Below are positions 1 through 6,982 of a DNA stretch of 11,322 bases, one piece after another. Within the stretch, counting starts at the first letter, position 1, and every line of letters begins with the position of its first letter. Location of the stretch: NCBI GenBank assembly GCA_034666705.1, contig JAXDLH010000109.1:1-11322 (forward strand), written 5' to 3'. The notes beneath the pieces were generated by a model, which made no database searches, was not told where the DNA came from, and saw only the letters and a list, made by a program, of their open reading frames with translations. This stretch comes from JAXDLH01 sp034666705. Lineage in GTDB: Bacteria; Chloroflexota; UBA6077; SHYK01. The translations under genes were made by a program, and so were the position numbers.

Positions 1-510
1 CCGGAGGTGCAGCCCTATATCGGGATCATGCAGCAGGCTGCCGTGGCAGCAGGCGTCATGCTTGTCGACGAGCACATCCACCTCGAGGAGGAGGGACCAA
101 TCCTGACGGTGCACTATCGAGGGGCACCGGACGAGGAGGAGGCGCGGAGCCGGGTTATCGCGGTGCTTGGGCAGCTAGCGGAAGAGCGCAACCTCACCGT
201 CTTCGAGGGTCGCAAGGTGGTGGAGCTGCGCCCGCCCTTGCCGTTCGGCAAGGGCTGGTCGCTGCGCGACGTCGCGACTGCGCGTGGCCTCGCGTCGGTG
301 GTCTATCTCGGCGACGACCGTACGGACGTCGAGGCATTTGACGCGCTGCTCGAGTGGCGTGAGGAAGCGCCGGGTCGGGCTGGCGTGGCGCTCGGCGTGG
401 CCAGCGCGGAGATGCCGCCGGCCCTGGCGAAGGTCGCCGACTACCTGCTGGCGGGTGTGATCGAGGTGCAGCAGTTATTGCTCGAGCTCGCGGGCTCGCT
501 GGTAGGATGA
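1..510 (+). CDS. otsB: Trehalose-6-phosphate phosphatase, C-terminal part (5' truncated by window)
   Basis: The reading frame is open from the first base (Pro-Glu-Val-Gln...) and ends at TGA 508-510, so the gene begins outside the window. OtsB removes phosphate from trehalose-6-phosphate in the cytoplasm, the last step of the OtsAB trehalose pathway. The HAD-superfamily signatures of this family are visible: a 'GRKVVELRPP' strand followed by 'GKGWSL', which supplies the motif III lysine, and 'VYLGDDRTDVEAFDAL', the metal-binding Asp-Asp motif IV with the TDVEAF variant usual in trehalose phosphatases. The nucleophile motif (DYDGTL-like) and most of the cap domain must lie upstream and cannot be checked. 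The visible ~169 residues end with a normal OtsB C-terminus. The yihY-like gene follows 36 bp later on the same strand and may be co-transcribed. The family call is confident; the symbol is by homology. Confidence 0.88.
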   Translation, partial: PEVQPYIGIMQQAAVAAGVMLVDEHIHLEEEGPILTVHYRGAPDEEEARSRVIAVLGQLAEERNLTVFEGRKVVELRPPLPFGKGWSLRDVATARGLASVVYLGDDRTDVEAFDALLEWREEAPGRAGVALGVASAEMPPALAKVADYLLAGVIEVQQLLLELAGSLVG

Positions 511-530
511 GAGCAGCAGGATGAGAGCCG

Positions 531-538
531 AAGGAGAG
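531..538 (+). promoter_or_regulatory. Ribosome binding site of the YihY-family gene
   Basis: AAGGAGAG lies 8 bases before the ATG at 547. It is a good Shine-Dalgarno match that fixes this ATG as the start. Confidence 0.7.
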
Positions 539-546
539 AGCGCCAC

Positions 547-1500
547 ATGGAGATCGAGCAGTTGGCGCCGGCTCCCATTCGGGGCGCGGTCGCCGCGTTC
601 ACTGGCAGCCGGCTCGGCCGCATCCTGATCGGACTGGCGGCTGAGATCTCTGCGGATGATGTGCCGGGCCTCGCCGCCGAGACGGCGTACCGATTCCTCT
701 TCGCGCTGTTCCCGTTCCTGATCTTCCTCGCCGCGCTCCTTGGCTTCATTGGGGCGCGCATCGGCCAGGAACAGCTCTTCACCATGCTGATCTCGTTCGT
801 GGCACCGGTCGTGCCCGCGGAGATCCAGCATGTCCTGAACGATTGGGTGGCCGGGGTCGTCCACGCGCAGTCGGGCGGTCTGTTGACCGTCGGTGCGGCG
901 GGCGCGCTGTGGGGTGCAGCCGGAGGCGTCGGAACGCTGATGAAGGGCCTCAATCGCGCCTACGACGTGGCCGAGAATCGCCCTTTTCTGCAGGCGCAGG
1001 CGCTGGCATTGGGCACCACGCTACTGCTCGCCATCTTCATGGTGAGCGGGCTCGCGCTATACGCCGTTGGAGATTGGCTGGGGGGACGCCTGGCTTCGTC
1101 CCTCGGCCTCGGCGCAGGATTTCGCACCGTATGGAGCATATTGCAGGGCCCCGGCGTTGCCGTCGGTCTGTGGATCGTGCTGCTCCTGCTGTACCGCTGG
1201 CTGCCCAACACCAACGTAAAGCTCCGCCATGCGATACCTGGCGCGCTGTTCGCCGTCGTGGCCTGGGTTGCGGTCACGGTCGGCTTCAGCGCCTACGTCA
1301 CGCATTTCGGCTCATTCGACCGCACCTTTGGCAGCCTTGGAGCCGCAGTCGTCCTCATGTTCTGGATGTATGCCGTGGGCATGATCCTGCTGATTGGCGG
1401 TGAGCTCAACGCTATTCTGGCCGGCCAGAAGACGCAGCCGCTCGGCGTGTCGGCGCCAGCAAACCCCGAACGAGTGGGCTCCACTATACGCGCAGCGTAA
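547..1500 (+). CDS. YihY/BrkB (UPF0761) family inner-membrane protein
   Basis: This 317-residue polytopic membrane protein is of usual length for the YihY/BrkB family (once misnamed RNase BN). The molecular function of the family is not settled. Characteristic blocks are visible in order: 'AAETAYRFLFALFPFLIFLAA' (residues ~43-63, first membrane helix), 'LNRAYDVAENRPF' (~135-147, the conserved NRAY cytoplasmic segment), 'YRWLPNTNVKLRHAIPGAL' (~216-234) and 'TFGSLGAAVVLMFWMYAVGMILLIGGELNA' (~260-289, last helices with the GxELNA ending). About six hydrophobic segments are apparent. A strong ribosome binding site precedes the ATG. The C-terminal tail after ~295 is short and polar. The gene runs convergent to the VWA gene, with a hairpin-rich spacer between them. 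No catalytic residues are recognisable and no substrate can be proposed. Confidence 0.9.
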   Translation: MEIEQLAPAPIRGAVAAFTGSRLGRILIGLAAEISADDVPGLAAETAYRFLFALFPFLIFLAALLGFIGARIGQEQLFTMLISFVAPVVPAEIQHVLNDWVAGVVHAQSGGLLTVGAAGALWGAAGGVGTLMKGLNRAYDVAENRPFLQAQALALGTTLLLAIFMVSGLALYAVGDWLGGRLASSLGLGAGFRTVWSILQGPGVAVGLWIVLLLLYRWLPNTNVKLRHAIPGALFAVVAWVAVTVGFSAYVTHFGSFDRTFGSLGAAVVLMFWMYAVGMILLIGGELNAILAGQKTQPLGVSAPANPERVGSTIRAA

Positions 1501-1510
1501 AACACGGCGG

Positions 1511-1640
1511 TGTCACCCTGAGCGAAGCGAAGGATCCGTGATCCCAACGAGCGGATCATGGATCCTTCGCTTCGCTGCTTCGAAAATAGATTGCCACGCC
1601 ACGGTGGCGCCCCGTCAGGGCATGACGACTCAGGATGACA
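1511..1640. repeat. Interrupted REP-like palindromic element between convergent genes
   Basis: The left arm begins TGTCACCCTGAG (1511-1522) and runs on through AGCGAAGCGAAGGATCC (1521-1537). The exact complement of the latter is at 1560-1576. Inner bases GATCC (1540-1544) and GGATC (1553-1557) prolong the stem to about 24 pairs around an 8-base loop. The complement expected for the outer arm, CTCAGGATGACA with one mismatch, appears only at 1629-1640, so about 54 bases separate the two parts of the right arm. That insert contains two further hairpins: CGCCAC-G-GTGGCG (1597-1609) and CGTCA-GGGCA-TGACG (1613-1627). Related 'CCTGAGCGAAGCGAAGGATC' palindromes are dispersed in intergenic regions of Chloroflexota and some other genomes (from memory). 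The position between two convergent stop codons suits a bidirectional terminator, but neither strand shows a clear U-tract. Confidence 0.8.
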
Positions 1641-1664
1641 CCTGGCTCGAGCTGACGCCGTTGT

Positions 1665-3824
1665 CTACCGAACGAGCTTGCGCTTGTTGTTGACGTAATC
1701 GACGAGCACGTACTCGCCGAGGTGCGACGGTGTGGCGTAGAAGGCGCGACCCCGATTGATGCGCGCCATCATGCCGACGAACTCGGTGAGTGAGCGGTCG
1801 CGTTCCATCATGAACGTGTTGATCAGGATGCCATCGCGGGTGCAGCGCACAACCTCGCGCAGTGTCTCCTCGATCGCCCGCGGGGAGTGCCGCCAGCGGC
1901 CACCCCAGCCCCAATCGTCGTCGCCGGACGGGTTCGTATAGGTCGTCGGCTGGCCGTCGGTGATCATGATGATCTGCTTCGTGCCACCCTTGCGCTTCGA
2001 CAGGAGCTGCCGCGCCTGGCGCAGCGCCTCCTGGAAGTTCGTGCCGCCCCCGTACTCGATCCAGTAATTGTCGAGCAGCATCTCGGGCCGGAGCGTGAGG
2101 ACAAAGTAGGAGAACGCCACTACGTGGAGGGTATCTTTCGGGAACTGCGTCCGGATGAGACTGTCGAGGGCCAGCGCCATCTTGCGGCCTGCATCGAAGC
2201 GGCCGCCGTACATCATCGAGGCGCTCATGTCGAGCATGATCACGGTCGTGCACTGAGTCAGCGTCTCGGTGCGGTAGATCTCGAAATCATCCGTCGTCAT
2301 GCGGATGGGGGTACCAGTGCCCTCGCGCATGATCGCGTTCATGATGGTGCGCTGGCTGTCGATCAGGAACGGGTCCCCGTAGACGTACGGCTTCGTGTCG
2401 TCGACCCGCTCGATTCCGATCCCGCTGCGCTCGATGGCATGATTGCCAAACGTATTGGACTGCAGCTTGCCGAAGATATCTTGCAGCGCCTTCTCGCCGA
2501 TCTTCCGCACGGCGCGCGCCGTGAGCTCCCACTCGTTGTTGCCCTTACGCTTGATCAGCCCGGCCTCTTCGAGCATTTTCGTGAGCTGCTGCATTTGCTC
2601 GGTCATCTGCCGCATCTCTTCGCCGAGGATGCGGCCGATCTCATCCGAGTTGAGGTTCGATGCGTCGTTGTTGCGGATCGATTGCATCAGATCCCGCTCG
2701 AGCTCGTCGATGCTGTTCATGTCGCCCATGAGCTGCATCGCTTCCTGGAGCGAGACTGGCTCGTCGCCGCCAAACTGGTGAGCACCGGGCTGGCCGCCGC
2801 CGGGCATCATTCGCTCCAAGTTGGCAGCGAGCTGCGCGAGCTCCCATTGAAGCTGGCCATCCTGGAAAAGTGACTCGACCATGTCTTCGAGCTGGCGGCG
2901 CATCTCCGGCGTCATAGAGTTGAGCAGCGACTCCATTTGCGCGATCTGCTGCTGCATGTGCTCTGCGAGCTGCTCGACGTTGTCGATCCCCTCGGGAAAG
3001 AACTGACCCCACTGCTTCATGAACTGCTCGAAATCATCCGGGGTGTCCTCACCTCGGCGGTGCTTGTCGAGCAGTTGATTGAGGTCGTGGACCATTTGCT
3101 GCATCTGCTTCAGCATTTCGGGCGTCATCTGCTGCAGCCCCTGCTGCAAGCCCTTGAAGTAGCTCTGGGCTACCTGCTGCTGAAGCATCTGCATCAGCTC
3201 TTCAAACTTCTCTCGCGCCTCGGGCTCCATGAAGTCGTACTCACGGAGGTCACGGATGCGCCCGCCGACGTCCGGCGGTAGTTGATCGAGTTGATCGAGC
3301 CGCTTCCGAGCCATCCCCTCCATGATCTCGCGGAACATCGGATCGGTGGAGCCTGGCGCTGGTCTGCGCCCGCCTTGCGGGCCGCCCTGGCCCTGCTGAC
3401 CTTGCTGGCCTTCCTCACCGGCCTGCTGCCCGCCGCCATCCTGGCCCGCTGGTTGCTCCTCTCGCTCGCCGGGCTGTTCATCGCCCGCGTCGCCAGAATC
3501 CTCGCCGAGGCGGCGCTGGATCCCGTGACGCTCGGTGTCGATAACCTCGTCGAGCTTCTGGACGATGTCGTTGAGGATGGAGCCCATGTTGTAGCGGTCG
3601 AGGTTGCTGGAGCGCTGCTGGCGGAGTCGATCCAGCAGCTCCTGCATCCCCATCATGCGACGGCCGTTGGGGAACTCGGCGCCCCGCTGCATCATGCGGC
3701 GCAGTGCGTTGCGGAGGTTGCCATCCTCGAGCATCTCTTTGGAGATCTCCTCCATCACGTCCTCAGGCGTGAAGGCGTCGATCTCCTGAGTGCCGTCCCA
3801 TTGGGAATATCGATAAAAACGCAT
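1665..3824 (-). CDS. VWA (von Willebrand factor A) domain protein, CoxE/Rv0959-like
   Basis: The product is 719 residues. ATG 3824 is chosen because the family N-terminus 'MRFYRYSQWDGTQ' starts here; the frame stays open upstream but only over the antisense of the amidase gene. Residues ~1-105 form an acidic helical domain ('FTPEDVMEEISKEMLEDGNLRNALRRMMQRG'). Residues ~111-158 are a Gly/Gln/Glu-rich linker. Residues ~160-420 are Gln/Met-rich and helical, with a duplicated block at 214-248 and 290-319 (QQQVAQ/QQQIAQ, then MTPEM). Around 422-452 is 'GLIKRKGNNEWELTARAVRKIGEKAL'. The VWA domain is ~525-700 and its MIDAS site is intact: D532-x-S534-x-S536, T595 in GGGTNF and D623 in MITDGQP. There is no signal peptide or membrane helix, so it is probably cytoplasmic. 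Relatives usually pair with an AAA+ (MoxR/Mg-chelatase ChlI-like) ATPase for metal insertion or complex remodelling; none is in this window. The actual target is unknown. Confidence 0.9.
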   Translation of the reverse strand: MRFYRYSQWDGTQEIDAFTPEDVMEEISKEMLEDGNLRNALRRMMQRGAEFPNGRRMMGMQELLDRLRQQRSSNLDRYNMGSILNDIVQKLDEVIDTERHGIQRRLGEDSGDAGDEQPGEREEQPAGQDGGGQQAGEEGQQGQQGQGGPQGGRRPAPGSTDPMFREIMEGMARKRLDQLDQLPPDVGGRIRDLREYDFMEPEAREKFEELMQMLQQQVAQSYFKGLQQGLQQMTPEMLKQMQQMVHDLNQLLDKHRRGEDTPDDFEQFMKQWGQFFPEGIDNVEQLAEHMQQQIAQMESLLNSMTPEMRRQLEDMVESLFQDGQLQWELAQLAANLERMMPGGGQPGAHQFGGDEPVSLQEAMQLMGDMNSIDELERDLMQSIRNNDASNLNSDEIGRILGEEMRQMTEQMQQLTKMLEEAGLIKRKGNNEWELTARAVRKIGEKALQDIFGKLQSNTFGNHAIERSGIGIERVDDTKPYVYGDPFLIDSQRTIMNAIMREGTGTPIRMTTDDFEIYRTETLTQCTTVIMLDMSASMMYGGRFDAGRKMALALDSLIRTQFPKDTLHVVAFSYFVLTLRPEMLLDNYWIEYGGGTNFQEALRQARQLLSKRKGGTKQIIMITDGQPTTYTNPSGDDDWGWGGRWRHSPRAIEETLREVVRCTRDGILINTFMMERDRSLTEFVGMMARINRGRAFYATPSHLGEYVLVDYVNNKRKLVR

Positions 3825-3871
3825 TAGAGCCTCAAGGGGATCGCGGTAGCGTCGATCACACGTCTCAGGCA

Positions 3872-3900
3872 ACAATAACGGACCTCGCCCCGAGTGTAAA
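3872..3900 (-). promoter_or_regulatory. Predicted sigma-70-like promoter of the VWA gene
   Basis: On the minus strand TTTACA (3900-3895, 5 of 6 to TTGACA) is followed after 17 bases by TATTGT (3877-3872, 4 of 6 to TATAAT). The start of transcription would be near 3865, giving a leader of about 40 bases before ATG 3824. It is a consensus match only. The divergent spacer 3825-3956 also has to serve the plus-strand amidase unit, for which no clear promoter is seen. Confidence 0.4.
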
Positions 3901-3956
3901 GGACAAGGGCCCACCGCGCGAGGGAAGTTGATCAGGAAATCGATAAGGTCGATAAG

Positions 3957-4181
3957 ATGGAAGCGTCGCGCAGCGACGATGTGGAACGCGCCCTCCGAGC
4001 TCTGATCCCACAAACCAGTGACTCCGAGGTCGCCGCCGCGGTCCTGATTTGGCGAGCGGCAGAGCGCTGGCGCATTGTTATCGACCGATTCACAGTTGAG
4101 ACCGAAGAGGATCCGGCGCCGTTTCCGGACGCGAATCGGTTGCTCGGGGTCGACCCGCCGGCGCACGGCGACGGGCGGTAA
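3957..4181 (+). CDS. Small protein, possible AtzG/GatC-like partner of the adjacent amidase homologue
   Basis: This 74-residue frame has ATG 3957 preceded by AAGG (3945-3948) at a normal distance. It ends at TAA 4179-4181, six bases before the ATG of the amidase-like gene, so the two genes look translationally linked. The sequence is mostly one or two amphipathic helices ('DSEVAAAVLIWRAAERWRIVIDRF') followed by an acidic, Pro-containing tail ('TEEDPAPFPDANRLLG'). That plan, helices then 'E..PAP.F', resembles AtzG (DUF4089) and GatC. These are small non-catalytic subunits that wrap around AtzE and GatA amidases and are encoded next to them. The resemblance is one of length, plan and context; identity is low and the assignment is inference. 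A chance open frame remains possible but is less likely given the spacing and protein-like composition. Confidence 0.55.
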   Translation: MEASRSDDVERALRALIPQTSDSEVAAAVLIWRAAERWRIVIDRFTVETEEDPAPFPDANRLLGVDPPAHGDGR

Positions 4182-4187
4182 GCGCCG

Positions 4188-5579
4188 ATGAGCGAGCCGC
4201 CTCGGCTTTCGCGCCGCGATCTGCTGGCCGGGTTTGGTCTGCGCCGACGGCTGACCGAGGCGATCAGCTCCTCGCGGATTCCATCGGATGCGCCGGCTCT
4301 GGTACCACACGTCCGCGGTTTGGCCGAGCTTTCGCAGGCCCTTATGGAGCACCGCCTGGCGCCCGCGGACGTGATGGGCGAGGTGGCATCGCGAGTCCAG
4401 GCGAGGGAATCCACCGCCGGCCCGTTTACCGCACTGCGCGATCCCGAGGCGCTCATGGAGCTGGCGCTGGATGCCGAGTATGCGATCAACATGGGCGGGT
4501 ACCGCGGTCGCCTGCACGCGATGCCATTCGTCGTGGCTGACTCATTCGCCGCGGCCGATCCGCTTCGGGCTGAGCCAGCCACCGCAGGTTCGCTCGCGCG
4601 GCTGAACGCCGCCGGCGCGATTCTCATCGGCACGACGCGCGTTATCGGGGAAGATGTAGACGGGCCTCACGACTCACGGAATGCGGATCCGGCATGGGAA
4701 CGTGGGCACATGCCGACCGCTGCTGCCGTAGAGAGTGGGTTGGCGGCGGCTGGGCTCGCGACTGACACGGCGGGCTGGGTGCGGGAAGCCGCCGGCCTCG
4801 TGGGCATCGTCGGACTGAAGCCCACCTACGGGCGCATCAGCCGGGCTGAGCTCACACCGGTCGCCTGGTCGCTCGACCACGTCGGGATTCTGACCCGCTC
4901 CGTCGAGGATGCTGCGCTCGTGTTGAACGCGCTGGCTGGGCCCGACGCTGGCGATTCCACGGCCGCACCCTTTCCCGCTCCCGATTTCACCGCCTCACTG
5001 CACCGGCCAATCGCCGAATGGCGCATTGGCGTCCCCCCGGCGCACCTCATCGACCGCCATCACCCCGACGTGCACCGCGCCTATTTTGGAGCGCTCGATC
5101 GGCTCGCGACGCTCGGGGCAGTCGTCGTAGAAGTGCCACTCCCCGGGAGCTTCGAGCCCGCGGCCGCGGCGCACGCCCTGATTGAGCTCGTGGAGCAGAG
5201 CACCGCGTTACTTTCCGCATTGCGAGACGGGGCTGCGGGGGAGCTTAGCGCGAGCACGCGGGCGCGCATCCTGGCCGGCACCCTCGTCGATCCTGACGCG
5301 TATGAACGGGCGCAGCGCGTGCGCGCCATGGCAATTCGCGAGTTGCGCGCGCTGCTCGTGGACGTCGACGTGCTGGCGACGCCGGCGCAGGAGACCGTCA
5401 TGGGCGGGACGGCCTCGGGCGCACTCGAGTTCCGCACGATCTTCAACCTCACCGGTTTCCCCGCCCTGGTCGTACCGGTCGCTGCCACCGGCTTGCCCGT
5501 CGGCATTCAGCTCATCACCAGGCCGTTTGAGGAAGCCACCATCCTTACGGTCGGCGAGGCGGTCGCAGCGGCGCGTTGA
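4188..5579 (+). CDS. Amidase-signature family protein lacking the catalytic triad (probable pseudoenzyme)
   Basis: The 463-residue length and fold signatures match GatA/AtzE-type amidases: 'LNAAGAILIGTT' (~139-150), 'LVGIVGLKPTYGRISRAELTP' (~204-224), 'SLDHVGILTRSVEDAALVL' (~228-246), 'HPDVHRAYFGALDRLATLGAVVVEVPLP' (~292-319), 'DVDVLATPAQ' (~392-401), and 'FNLTGFPALVVPVAATGLPVGIQLI' (~419-443). The catalytic positions have changed. The Lys of 'P..VKD' is Ala117 ('PFVVADS'). The cis-Ser of GGSSGG falls on Gly173 ('ERGHMPTAAAV'). The nucleophile of 'DTGGS(I/V)R' is Trp197 ('TDTAGWVRE'). The 24-residue spacing between the last two positions matches FAAH Ser217-Ser241, so the alignment is firm. 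Amide hydrolysis by the normal mechanism is therefore not expected. The N-terminus 'LSRRDLLAGFGLRRR' looks Tat-like but has no hydrophobic core behind it. The role could be scaffold, regulator or a diverged enzyme. The frame is intact, so it is not a decayed gene. Confidence 0.85.
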   Translation: MSEPPRLSRRDLLAGFGLRRRLTEAISSSRIPSDAPALVPHVRGLAELSQALMEHRLAPADVMGEVASRVQARESTAGPFTALRDPEALMELALDAEYAINMGGYRGRLHAMPFVVADSFAAADPLRAEPATAGSLARLNAAGAILIGTTRVIGEDVDGPHDSRNADPAWERGHMPTAAAVESGLAAAGLATDTAGWVREAAGLVGIVGLKPTYGRISRAELTPVAWSLDHVGILTRSVEDAALVLNALAGPDAGDSTAAPFPAPDFTASLHRPIAEWRIGVPPAHLIDRHHPDVHRAYFGALDRLATLGAVVVEVPLPGSFEPAAAAHALIELVEQSTALLSALRDGAAGELSASTRARILAGTLVDPDAYERAQRVRAMAIRELRALLVDVDVLATPAQETVMGGTASGALEFRTIFNLTGFPALVVPVAATGLPVGIQLITRPFEEATILTVGEAVAAAR

Positions 5580-5817
5580 CCGAAGACCGCCTATCGTGAA
5601 CTTCCCCGTCTCCGGCTGCGACGTCCGTCGGGAGGAGCGTCCGTCCCTTGGCGTACTCATCGGCGACAGTCGGCCGGGTGCCAGGGGGCATGCCATCCAG
5701 GCGCCGATTTAAAATTGTGAAGTGGCGTCGCTGCTGCCCGCAGGTGCAGCGACGGCGGCGCCGCCGTGCGCCGGCGTGTCGTAACGGGTCGGCTCGTCGT
5801 AACGGAAGGAAGTTCCC
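5580..5817 (+). promoter_or_regulatory. Leader region of the amino acid dehydrogenase gene
   Basis: This 238-base spacer has no gene. It contains an AT-rich island with TAAAAT (5710-5715) as a possible -10, although no -35 lies at the right distance. A stem GTCGCTGC (5727-5734) pairs with GCAGCGAC (5746-5753) around an 11-base loop. A perfect 16-base palindrome (5752-5767, ACGGCGGC/GCCGCCGT) overlaps the right arm. GTCGTAACGG is directly repeated at 5778-5787 and 5796-5805, and the second copy runs into the ribosome binding site. The stem could end amidase transcription or act in the dehydrogenase leader; which of these is not decided. Confidence 0.35.
5804..5810 (+). promoter_or_regulatory. 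Ribosome binding site that sets the TTG start of the dehydrogenase
   Basis: GGAAGGA ends 7 bases before TTG 5818. No ATG or GTG in frame nearby has such a site, so TTG is taken as the start. Confidence 0.6.
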
Positions 5818-6954
5818 TTGGCGATCATCGATCACACAGTCACTATTACTCCGAACAGCAGTCTCTTTCCGAGCCTCGTCTCCGGCGGCTACGAGCAGCT
5901 TCTGTTCTGCCACGACCGCGTGAGCGGGCTTCGGGCGATTCTTGCGATTCACAACACCACGCTTGGCCCGGCGTTAGGAGGCATCCGCATGCGGCCCTAC
6001 GCGTCGGAACAGGAGGCGCTCGTCGACGTGCTCCGCCTCTCGCGCGCGATGACCTACAAGTCGGCGCTCGCCGGACTCGATCTCGGTGGCGGCAAATCGG
6101 TCATCATCGGCGATCAGAGCATGAAGAGTGAGGCGCTGTTTCGCGCCATGGGCCAGTTCATCCAATCCCTCGGGGGGCGCTACATCTGTGCGACCGACGT
6201 GGGAACCACGTCCGACGATCTGACCTACGTACGCGCCGAGACGCCGTGGGTCACCGGCATCTCCGAGGCGTGGGGCGGACTGGGCGACACGTCGGTGCTC
6301 ACTGGCCTCACGGTCTATCTGGGCATGAAAGCTGGCGCCGAGGCCGTGTGGGGCTCGGACTCGCTGGCCGGCAAGCGCGTCATGGTGCAGGGCGCGGGTA
6401 AGGTCGGCGCACATCTGATGGAGCACCTCACCGAGGAGGGCGCCTCGCTGCTGGTTTCTGACATCTCAGAGGTCGCCATGCGCCGCGCGGCCGAGCGCTT
6501 TCATGCGGAGCTGGTGCCGCCAGACCGGGTGTTCGATGCGGAGTGCGACATCTTCTCGCCCAACGCGCTCGGCAACGTCCTGAACGACGAGACGATTCCG
6601 CGACTTCGCTGCAAGCTGGTGTGCGGCGGCGCGAACAACCAACTCGGCGAGGAGCGGCACGGTGAGGAGCTGCATCGGCGGGGCATCCTGTACGCGCCGG
6701 ACTACGCCGTGAACTCGGGAGGTGTGATCAGCGCAGAGAGCGAGATCCTCCACGCGCCGCGCGCCCGTGCGGAGGCCGTGGCCGCCAGGGTCGGCGAGAC
6801 GATGCGACGCGTCTTCGCGCTATCCAGGGCCGAAAATATCGCCCCGAGTGAGGCCGCCGACCGCCTGGCAGAGGAGCGCCTCGAACGGATCGCCGCCGTC
6901 CACCGGCCGTACATCGCGGCCGACGCCCGCCACCACCGCGCGCTGCTGCCATAG
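5818..6954 (+). CDS. Glu/Leu/Phe/Val dehydrogenase family protein, leucine-dehydrogenase type
   Basis: The product is 378 residues with a TTG start, matching leucine dehydrogenase in length. Such enzymes reversibly deaminate branched-chain (or aromatic) amino acids to 2-keto acids with NAD+, in the cytoplasm. N-terminal substrate domain: 'NTTLGPALGGIRMRPY' (~46-61), 'MTYKSALAGLDLGGGKSVI' with Lys81 and the catalytic Lys93, and 'ATDVGT' with Asp127. Cofactor domain: 'VMVQGAGKVGAHL' with the GxGxxG dinucleotide loop at ~192-197, 'CGGANNQL' (~269-276) and 'YAPDYAVNSGGVIS' (~292-305). All expected catalytic positions are present, so it should be active. The substrate (Leu, Val or Phe) cannot be read safely; overall likeness is to leucine dehydrogenase. 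It stands alone on its strand, without keto-acid dehydrogenase or butyrate kinase genes nearby. It ends 28 bases from the convergent CcdA-like gene with no clear terminator between them. Confidence 0.9.
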   Translation: MAIIDHTVTITPNSSLFPSLVSGGYEQLLFCHDRVSGLRAILAIHNTTLGPALGGIRMRPYASEQEALVDVLRLSRAMTYKSALAGLDLGGGKSVIIGDQSMKSEALFRAMGQFIQSLGGRYICATDVGTTSDDLTYVRAETPWVTGISEAWGGLGDTSVLTGLTVYLGMKAGAEAVWGSDSLAGKRVMVQGAGKVGAHLMEHLTEEGASLLVSDISEVAMRRAAERFHAELVPPDRVFDAECDIFSPNALGNVLNDETIPRLRCKLVCGGANNQLGEERHGEELHRRGILYAPDYAVNSGGVISAESEILHAPRARAEAVAARVGETMRRVFALSRAENIAPSEAADRLAEERLERIAAVHRPYIAADARHHRALLP

Positions 6955-6982
6955 CGGAGATACCGACAATTCGGTTGTGCTT

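Noticed and set aside
1887..2873. Open frame of 328 codons on the plus strand inside the VWA gene
   Set aside because: It is antisense to a well-supported VWA protein. Its Leu/Arg/His-rich translation is what a Gln/Glu-rich gene gives on the other strand, and no family is recognisable.
3282..3827. 181-codon plus-strand frame with apparently hydrophobic segments
   Set aside because: It is antisense to the N-terminal part of the VWA gene, and the hydrophobic look comes from reversed Gln/Glu codons.
3825..4517. Upstream extension of the VWA frame by 231 codons
   Set aside because: The family N-terminus begins at 3824 with an ATG and a promoter candidate. The extension is antisense to the amidase-like unit and is rich in Arg and Ser.
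5710..5715. TAAAAT as the -10 of the dehydrogenase promoter
   Set aside because: No -35-like hexamer lies 15-19 bases upstream. It is mentioned within the leader region but not called as a promoter.
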